From: JAZBPO01 sp963691775
GTDB taxonomy: Bacteria; Pseudomonadota; Gammaproteobacteria; Pseudomonadales; Azotimanducaceae
Reading direction: 5' to 3'
Length of the DNA stretch: 64,000 nt
Assembly (NCBI GenBank): GCA_963691775.1
Contig: OY829369.1
Coordinates: 2,232,001-2,296,000, forward strand
A program made the position numbers and the translations under genes. Numbering within the stretch: the first letter of the stretch is position 1; each line of letters opens with the position of its first letter. Below the pieces are notes generated by a model. It was not told the origin of the DNA. It saw nothing but the letters and a program-made list of their open reading frames with translations, and did no database searches. Positions 59,049-64,000 of this stretch are shown piece by piece.

Positions 59049-59934
59049 GGCTCGCGGATTCGCAACGTTGCTTTTTGCCGCGATCAGCATCGCCGCGTGC
59101 ACGGGTGAAGAAATGATCGTCGGCGCCTGCGGCTTGCCCGCAACGGGTCTCGGCCACTTTGTGCAAGTACCGGCCGGCGACTTCGTCATGGCCGCGCATG
59201 CCAGCGAGCCCGAAGAAGGCCCGCTCTTGCGCCTGCATGTGCAGGGGTTCTCCATGCTCGCCCATGAGGTCACGAACCAGGAGTTCGCCGCCTTCGTCGC
59301 AGCAACCGGATACGTGACCGACGCTGAGCGCAGCGCCCAGCGCGGATTGCCAGGAGCCGGAAGTGCCCTGTTCGCAGTCGAGGACCCGGATCGCTCAACG
59401 GCGGGCAGCTGGCGCCTGGCCGGTGATGCGAACTGGCGGGCGCCCGAGGGCGAAGGCTCAAGTATCGAGGGCAAAGACCTGCACCCCGTCGTGCACGTAT
59501 CGCTTCGCGACGCGCGGGCCTACGCACAGTGGTCGGGCACGCGTCTACCAACGGAGGCTGAGTGGGAGTATGCGGCACGCCTCGGCCTGCCAGATCCGGA
59601 CCGGCCTGATTCGGGTGCCTACGACAGCGCTGGCAATCCGCTCGCGAACACCTGGCAGGGCGTATTTCCGATCGTGGATCGTGCGCTGGATGGCTTCTCG
59701 GGCTCCGCCCCCGTAGGGTGCTTCGCGCCGAGCGAGATCGGCCTGTCGGACATGATCGGTAACGTCTGGGAGTGGACCGACACCCCCTTCGGACGGGACG
59801 CATACACCATCAAGGGCGGCTCCTTCCTGTGCGCCGACAACTTCTGTCGCCGCTACCGCCCGGCTGCGCGCCAGCCCCAGGATGTCGACTTCTCGACCAA
59901 TCACATCGGCTTCCGCGTCGTTCGCGACAGCTGA
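59041..59934 (+). CDS. Formylglycine-generating enzyme, predicted lipoprotein
   Basis: 297 residues from GTG 59041. LLFAAISIAACTGEE is a lipoprotein signal with lipobox IAAC (Cys20), so the enzyme is predicted to sit in the periplasm. The FGE-sulfatase domain follows: VPAGDFVMAAHASEPEEGP, HEVTNQEFAAFVAATGYVTDAE, RLPTEAEWEYAARLG, DMIGNVWEWTDT, and Cys264/Cys269 in SFLCADNFCRRYRPAAR. The two Cys five apart match the copper/thiol active-site pair of human and bacterial FGE, so it should be catalytic and not one of the many inactive paralogues. It converts sulfatase Cys to formylglycine and is followed by a sulfatase. Most bacterial FGEs are cytoplasmic. Confidence 0.83.
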   Translation: MAEARGFATLLFAAISIAACTGEEMIVGACGLPATGLGHFVQVPAGDFVMAAHASEPEEGPLLRLHVQGFSMLAHEVTNQEFAAFVAATGYVTDAERSAQRGLPGAGSALFAVEDPDRSTAGSWRLAGDANWRAPEGEGSSIEGKDLHPVVHVSLRDARAYAQWSGTRLPTEAEWEYAARLGLPDPDRPDSGAYDSAGNPLANTWQGVFPIVDRALDGFSGSAPVGCFAPSEIGLSDMIGNVWEWTDTPFGRDAYTIKGGSFLCADNFCRRYRPAARQPQDVDFSTNHIGFRVVRDS

Positions 59935-60053
59935 AAGCGAAACGTCACCAAGTGTTGCCGCCTCCCTTCGGACCCGCACCGCTGCCGGTATGCTCCGGCA
60001 CCGCACGCCCCGGAAAGGGTGCGCTCGCCAAAGTAGCTGGAGAACGAAAGCGC

Positions 60054-61829
60054 ATGAATCCTCGCGGATGTGTCCTCGCCCTGGTCGCATTGCTCGCCGC
60101 GAGCGGGCACGCAAACCCGCCGAACATCGTGATCCTGCTTGCCGACGACGTAGCCCTGACAGACTTCGGGGCCTACGGCGGCGAAGCCCGCACGCCGAAC
60201 ATAGACGGCCTGGCTGCGACCGGCAGTCTCTTCACGCAGTTCCGCACTTCGCCACAGTGCGCGCCCTCGCGCGCCATGCTGCTGACGGGCATGGACAACC
60301 ACCGGACCGGGCTTGGCGCCATACCGGAGGTGCTACCGCAATCCCATGCGGATCAGCCCGGTTACACCATGCACCTTGAGGAGGGCGTGGAGACGATCGC
60401 CGTTCGCCTCAAGCGCGAGGGCTATCGAACCTACATGACCGGGAAATGGCACCTCGGTCACGGGCCCGGCGATCTGCCGAACGATCACGGCTTCGATCGC
60501 TCCTATGTTCTAGACGCTTCGGGCGCGGACAACTGGGACGATCGACCCTACATGCCGCTGTACGCAGATGCGCCCTGGTACGAGGACGGTGCACCAGTGG
60601 ACCTGCCCGACGACTTCTATTCGTCGGAGTTTCTGGTCGATCGAATGATCGACTATCTGGGCGAGGCGCCAGGCACGAACGCGCCCTTCCTGGCGTACGT
60701 CGCTTTCCAGGCCATACACATTCCAGTACAGGCACCGGAAGCCTTCATCGCGCACTACGACGGCGTGTACGACGTCGGCTGGCACGCGGTGCGGCGGCAG
60801 CGCCACGCGCGCGCGGTCGAAGTCGGCCTGATCCCCAAGGGCGCGCCCCTCGGCGACATGCATCCCGCCCTGCGTGAGTGGGACACACTCGATCCAGCCA
60901 AGCGAGCCGTCATGACCCGCTCCATGGAAGTGAACGCAGGCATGCTTGAGGCGATGGACTTCCATATCGGACGCCTCGTCAGGCACCTGAAGGAGCGGGG
61001 CGCCTACGACAACACGATCTTCGTGGTGACTTCGGACAATGGCCCGGAAGGAAGCGAGATAAGCCGTGACGGGGGCGGGGCAGACACGATCATCGATCTC
61101 TGGCTGAAGTCCGAGGGCTATACCGAGAGGCGCGTGGAGAAGCTGGGCGGGCCGGACACCATGGTCGCCATCGGCCCGGAGTGGGCGAGCGCAGCGGCTT
61201 CTCCGAGCCATCTCTATAAATTTCACGGAGCGGAAGGCGCCTTGCGCGTACCGCTGATCATGGCCGGGCCCGGCGTTCCCAGGGGCACGCGCATCAACGC
61301 CCGCGCCATCATGCCGGACATCATGCCGACGCTCCTCGAACTGGCGGGGGCCGATGCGCCGGCGCCGGACGCGCGCCCACTCACGGGCCGGAGCCTGCGC
61401 CCGGTGCTCGCGGGCGAACGCTCAGAAGCCTACGGTGAAGCCGACGTCTACGGGATCGAGGTCGCCGGCAACGTCGGCTTCTATCGCGGTCGCTACAAGC
61501 TCACGCGCAGTCTGCCGCCGATGGGCGACGGCGCGTGGCGCGTCTTCGATCTGCAGTCAGACCCCGGCGAAACACGGGACCTGTCCGTGGACCGGGCAGA
61601 TCTGCTCGACGACATGCTCGTTCGGTACGCGGCCTGGTCGGAGGACGTCGGCGTCATAGAGATGCCGGAGGGGTACACGCCGCTTGCGCAGATCCGCAGG
61701 AATCTGGGCAGCGTCATGCTCCAGCGCTACTGGCCGTGGCTGATGGGTGCGATCGTGATGGTCCTATTGCTGCTCTGGGGCATCGCGGCAGCTCTGCGCC
61801 GGGTGACGGTGCGACGGCGGGTAAGCTGA
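60054..61829 (+). CDS. Membrane-anchored exported type-I sulfatase
   Basis: 591 residues from ATG 60054 (GGAGAA upstream); the longer open frame from 59772 is a shadow of the FGE gene. A signal peptide (VLALVALLAASGHA) is followed by PNIVILLADDVALTDFGAYG (metal DD) and Cys69 in PQCAPSRAML, the formylglycine site. KWHLGHGPGD and VTSDNGPEGSEIS are the other active-site blocks. A C-terminal helix, WLMGAIVMVLLLLWGIAAALRR, would tether it to the inner membrane. It directly follows the FGE gene (119-nt gap), its expected maturase. Sulfate-ester substrate is unknown. Confidence 0.88.
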   Translation: MNPRGCVLALVALLAASGHANPPNIVILLADDVALTDFGAYGGEARTPNIDGLAATGSLFTQFRTSPQCAPSRAMLLTGMDNHRTGLGAIPEVLPQSHADQPGYTMHLEEGVETIAVRLKREGYRTYMTGKWHLGHGPGDLPNDHGFDRSYVLDASGADNWDDRPYMPLYADAPWYEDGAPVDLPDDFYSSEFLVDRMIDYLGEAPGTNAPFLAYVAFQAIHIPVQAPEAFIAHYDGVYDVGWHAVRRQRHARAVEVGLIPKGAPLGDMHPALREWDTLDPAKRAVMTRSMEVNAGMLEAMDFHIGRLVRHLKERGAYDNTIFVVTSDNGPEGSEISRDGGGADTIIDLWLKSEGYTERRVEKLGGPDTMVAIGPEWASAAASPSHLYKFHGAEGALRVPLIMAGPGVPRGTRINARAIMPDIMPTLLELAGADAPAPDARPLTGRSLRPVLAGERSEAYGEADVYGIEVAGNVGFYRGRYKLTRSLPPMGDGAWRVFDLQSDPGETRDLSVDRADLLDDMLVRYAAWSEDVGVIEMPEGYTPLAQIRRNLGSVMLQRYWPWLMGAIVMVLLLLWGIAAALRRVTVRRRVS

Positions 61830-62023
61830 TCGACACCTGCGTGGAGCGATGGGCCTGAGGCCGCGACGGCCTTCCTCCTCAGGCCCGGCACCGCGTTCGG
61901 CGCCGCTAGCGGTCCCGCGAGCGGACTCGCGGAGAACCCCGCCGCAGAGCACAAACGCGACGTCATCAAAGCGGAACGCACCGCTCCACCCCGGGATTAG
62001 GGCGTGGAGACGCCGCGAGGGCC

Positions 62024-62055
62024 GACTAGTCAAATCTGACTAGTCAAAACTGACT
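62024..62055. promoter_or_regulatory. 14-bp-period direct repeats, candidate TetR operator before the monooxygenase
   Basis: GACTAGTCAAATCT (62024-62037) is followed by GACTAGTCAAAACT (62038-62051) and a partial third copy GACT (62052-62055). Each unit holds GACTAGTC, and 62037-62046 is a perfect 10-bp palindrome TGACTAGTCA. It lies 46-77 nt before the monooxygenase start. The regulator encoded just after the monooxygenase is the likely binder. Confidence 0.6.
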
Positions 62056-62100
62056 GGTGGCGCTAGGCTCCGTCAGTCCCCCTCTGCCCGGAGTCCATCG

Positions 62101-63903
62101 ATGGCTGAAGCAACGCACCCCACGACCTCCTTCGACAAGGACGCGCTGCGTGCGCGCTACGCCCAGGAACGTGACAAGCGCCTACGCACAGACGGCAACG
62201 AGCAGTACATCGAGATCACGGGTCAGCTCGGCCACTACCTGGAAGACCCGTACACGCCCGTGACCGAACGGGAGCCGCTCGACGATCACGTCACCTTCGC
62301 CTTCATCGGCGGCGGCTTCTCCGGGCTCGTCACCGGCGCTCGAGTAAAGGAGGCGGGCGTTGAAGATGTCCGCATCATCGAAAAGGGCGGCGACTTCGGC
62401 GGCACCTGGTACTGGAACCGGTACCCCGGTGCACAGTGCGACACGGCCGCGATGATCTATCTCCCTCTGCTCGAGGAAACCGGGCACATGCCGAGCGAGA
62501 AGTATGTGCACGCTCCCGAGATTCTCGAGCATTGCCGGCGCATCGGACGCCACTATGCGCTCTACGACGATGCGCTGTTCCACACCCAGGTCACGGACCT
62601 GCGCTGGGAGGCGGAGGAGAAGCGCTGGCGCATCCGCACGAATCGCGGCGACAACTTCACGGCGCAGTTCGTGGGCACGGCACCCGGGCCGCTTCACGTG
62701 CCGAAGCTCCCGGGCATTCCAGGCATCGAATCCTTCGCGGGACACAGCTTCCACACGAGTCGCTGGGACTACGACTACACGGGAGGCGATCCGAGCGGGG
62801 CGTCTTTAGACAAGCTTGCCGACAAGCGCGTAGCGATCATCGGTACGGGAGCGACGAGCGTGCAGTGCGTGCCGCACCTGGCTCGCGCCTGCGGGACCCT
62901 CTACGTCTGCCAGCGGACGCCCTCTTCCGTGGACGTGCGCAACAACCACGCTATCGATCCGCAATGGTTCGCGGAAATATCGACGCCTGGCTGGCAGAAA
63001 CGCTGGCTGGAGAACTTCACCGCGAATCAGACCGGCCAGCTGGTCGACGAGGATCTCGTGCAAGACGGCTGGACCGATCTCGCGCATCGCGTCATCAGCC
63101 GCATCTCGAATCTCCCACCGGAGCAGCGCACGGTCGAAGGCATGATGGCCGCCTACGAGGACTCGGATTTCGAGAAGATGGAGGAAATCCGCCGTCGCTG
63201 TAACGACGTGGTCGAGGACAAGGCAACGGCGGAACAGCTGAAAGCCTGGTACCAGCAGCTCTGCAAGCGCCCGTGCTTTCACGACGAATACCTGCTTGCC
63301 TTCAACGAGCCCGGCTGCCACCTCGTTGATACCGACGGCCAGGGCGTCGAACGCATCACGGAGAAAGGCGTGGTCGTAGGCGGCGTCGAATACGAAGTCG
63401 ATTGCATCATCTACGCATCGGGCTTCGAGGTGGGCACACCCTTCGAGCGTCGCGCCGGCTACGACACTCGCGGACGCGACGGCGTGCAGCTCAGCGACTA
63501 TTGGGCCGACGGTATGCGTACCCTTCACGGCCAGCACGTCAACGGCTTTCCGAACCTGTTCATCGTCCAGGCCGCTCAGGGCGCCAACCTGATCTCGAAC
63601 TATCCGCACAACCTCGTGGAAGGCGGTCAGACCGTCGCGGCCATCGTGAAGCACGCTCGCGCGACCGGGGCCGCGGAGGTGGAAGTCACGGAAGTCGCGG
63701 AAAGCGCCTGGATGGAGCAGCTCGGCCAGTCGCGACCGACGCTGATCGGTTCGACCCAGTGTACGCCCGGCTACTACAACAACGAGGGCAAGGGCTGGGA
63801 AGGGAGCCCCGGCGCGGGCTATCCGGGCGGCCCCCTGGCCTTCTTCGCATACATCGAGCAATGGCGCACAGATGGCGCCTTCGACGGTCTGGAGTTCCGT
63901 TGA
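62101..63903 (+). CDS. Baeyer-Villiger-type flavin monooxygenase
   Basis: 600 residues from ATG 62101 (GGAG 8 nt upstream). Two Rossmann motifs: FIGGGFSGLVTGARV at 68-82 for FAD and IIGTGATSVQC at 246-256 for NADPH. Between them lies FAGHSFHTSRWD (212-223), the Baeyer-Villiger F-x-G-x-x-x-H-x-x-x-W-(P/D) fingerprint, and FGGTWYWNRYPGAQCD is also typical. Reaction: insertion of oxygen into a ketone, giving an ester or lactone, with NADPH. The length with an N-terminal extension (about 60 residues) resembles cyclododecanone/steroid-type enzymes. Substrate is not predictable. Its stop overlaps the next gene as TTGA. Confidence 0.88.
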   Translation: MAEATHPTTSFDKDALRARYAQERDKRLRTDGNEQYIEITGQLGHYLEDPYTPVTEREPLDDHVTFAFIGGGFSGLVTGARVKEAGVEDVRIIEKGGDFGGTWYWNRYPGAQCDTAAMIYLPLLEETGHMPSEKYVHAPEILEHCRRIGRHYALYDDALFHTQVTDLRWEAEEKRWRIRTNRGDNFTAQFVGTAPGPLHVPKLPGIPGIESFAGHSFHTSRWDYDYTGGDPSGASLDKLADKRVAIIGTGATSVQCVPHLARACGTLYVCQRTPSSVDVRNNHAIDPQWFAEISTPGWQKRWLENFTANQTGQLVDEDLVQDGWTDLAHRVISRISNLPPEQRTVEGMMAAYEDSDFEKMEEIRRRCNDVVEDKATAEQLKAWYQQLCKRPCFHDEYLLAFNEPGCHLVDTDGQGVERITEKGVVVGGVEYEVDCIIYASGFEVGTPFERRAGYDTRGRDGVQLSDYWADGMRTLHGQHVNGFPNLFIVQAAQGANLISNYPHNLVEGGQTVAAIVKHARATGAAEVEVTEVAESAWMEQLGQSRPTLIGSTQCTPGYYNNEGKGWEGSPGAGYPGGPLAFFAYIEQWRTDGAFDGLEFR

Positions 63904-64000
63904 CGGCTTCGCGAGAAGCGGTCGCCGCAAAGGGCACGATACGGGGCCGAAGCACGCGCCAGCAGCTGCTCGAAAGCACGCTGCTGCTGGTCGCGGAGCG
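63900..64000 (+). CDS. TetR-family regulator, 3' truncated by window end
   Basis: TTG at 63900 overlaps the monooxygenase stop (TTGA) and the frame stays open to the edge: 33 residues including RGRSTRQQLLESTLLLVAER, which fits the first helix of a TetR DNA-binding domain. Co-transcription with a monooxygenase whose promoter carries tandem palindromes suggests feedback control of this pair. Only the beginning of the domain is visible. Confidence 0.55.
   Translation, partial: MTASREAVAAKGTIRGRSTRQQLLESTLLLVAE

Noticed and set aside
59772..60053. N-terminal extension of the sulfatase over the FGE 3' end
   Set aside because: A shadow frame; ATG 60054 has a Shine-Dalgarno and begins a proper signal peptide.

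Overview
This GC-rich window has no rRNA, tRNA, CRISPR array, phage or insertion sequence. It is packed with catabolic operons and shows frequent GTG/TTG starts and ATGA-type stop/start overlaps. A TonB-dependent receptor, Tat- and lipoprotein-type exported enzymes, sulfatases and many oxidoreductases point to a free-living Gram-negative heterotroph, probably an environmental (perhaps marine) gammaproteobacterium. That placement is inferred from gene content only.

Bases 1-24941 look like one large polyamine/amine catabolic region. The recognisable core is a glutamine synthetase of the gamma-glutamylputrescine type (puuA-like), a secreted cupin, a class-I glutamine amidotransferase, a PuuR-type regulator, a beta-alanine:pyruvate aminotransferase (bauA), a (methyl)malonate-semialdehyde dehydrogenase (mmsA) and a polyamine:pyruvate aminotransferase (spuC). 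Two tandem Tat-exported flavoproteins of the spermidine-dehydrogenase type and a TonB receptor follow. Flanking this core are two copies of a three-gene cassette: two different PYROXD2/phytoene-desaturase-like FAD oxidoreductases plus a stand-alone GcvT-type, tetrahydrofolate-dependent methyl/aminomethyl transferase. Copy 1 (1-3758) has order B-A-GcvT. Copy 2 (13895-18262) has order A-B-GcvT and continues into an MFS transporter and a PhyH-type dioxygenase. A flavin amine oxidase beside a GcvT protein resembles a split version of dimethylglycine/sarcosine dehydrogenase, so I propose oxidative N-demethylation of a methylated (poly)amine. This is the best candidate for an undescribed system.

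Bases 25021-42429 are mixed accessory metabolism: a TPR-sulfotransferase, a propeller-like protein, an Asp/Asn hydroxylase, an amidohydrolase, a long GST, two DUF3604 PHP-like exported proteins divergent from a TetR regulator with a clear inverted-repeat operator, a second sulfotransferase, a cyclase-family hydrolase with a thioesterase, a thiolase and an exported sulfatase.

Bases 42673-49778 hold a homoprotocatechuate (4-hydroxyphenylacetate) meta-cleavage pathway split into two convergent operons: NRAMP-like transporter-hpaH-hpaI on plus, and hpaE-hpaD-hpaG-panE-like on minus. The NRAMP-like protein lacks the usual metal-binding motif.

Bases 49929-64000 contain a membrane-fused spermidine-synthase-like protein with an unknown exported partner, argE, an iron-type alcohol dehydrogenase, a conserved 71-residue protein, a PhoX/DUF839 Tat protein, and a GST. 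Then come a predicted lipoprotein formylglycine-generating enzyme and a membrane-anchored sulfatase, a Baeyer-Villiger-type monooxygenase, and the start of a translationally coupled TetR regulator cut by the window edge.
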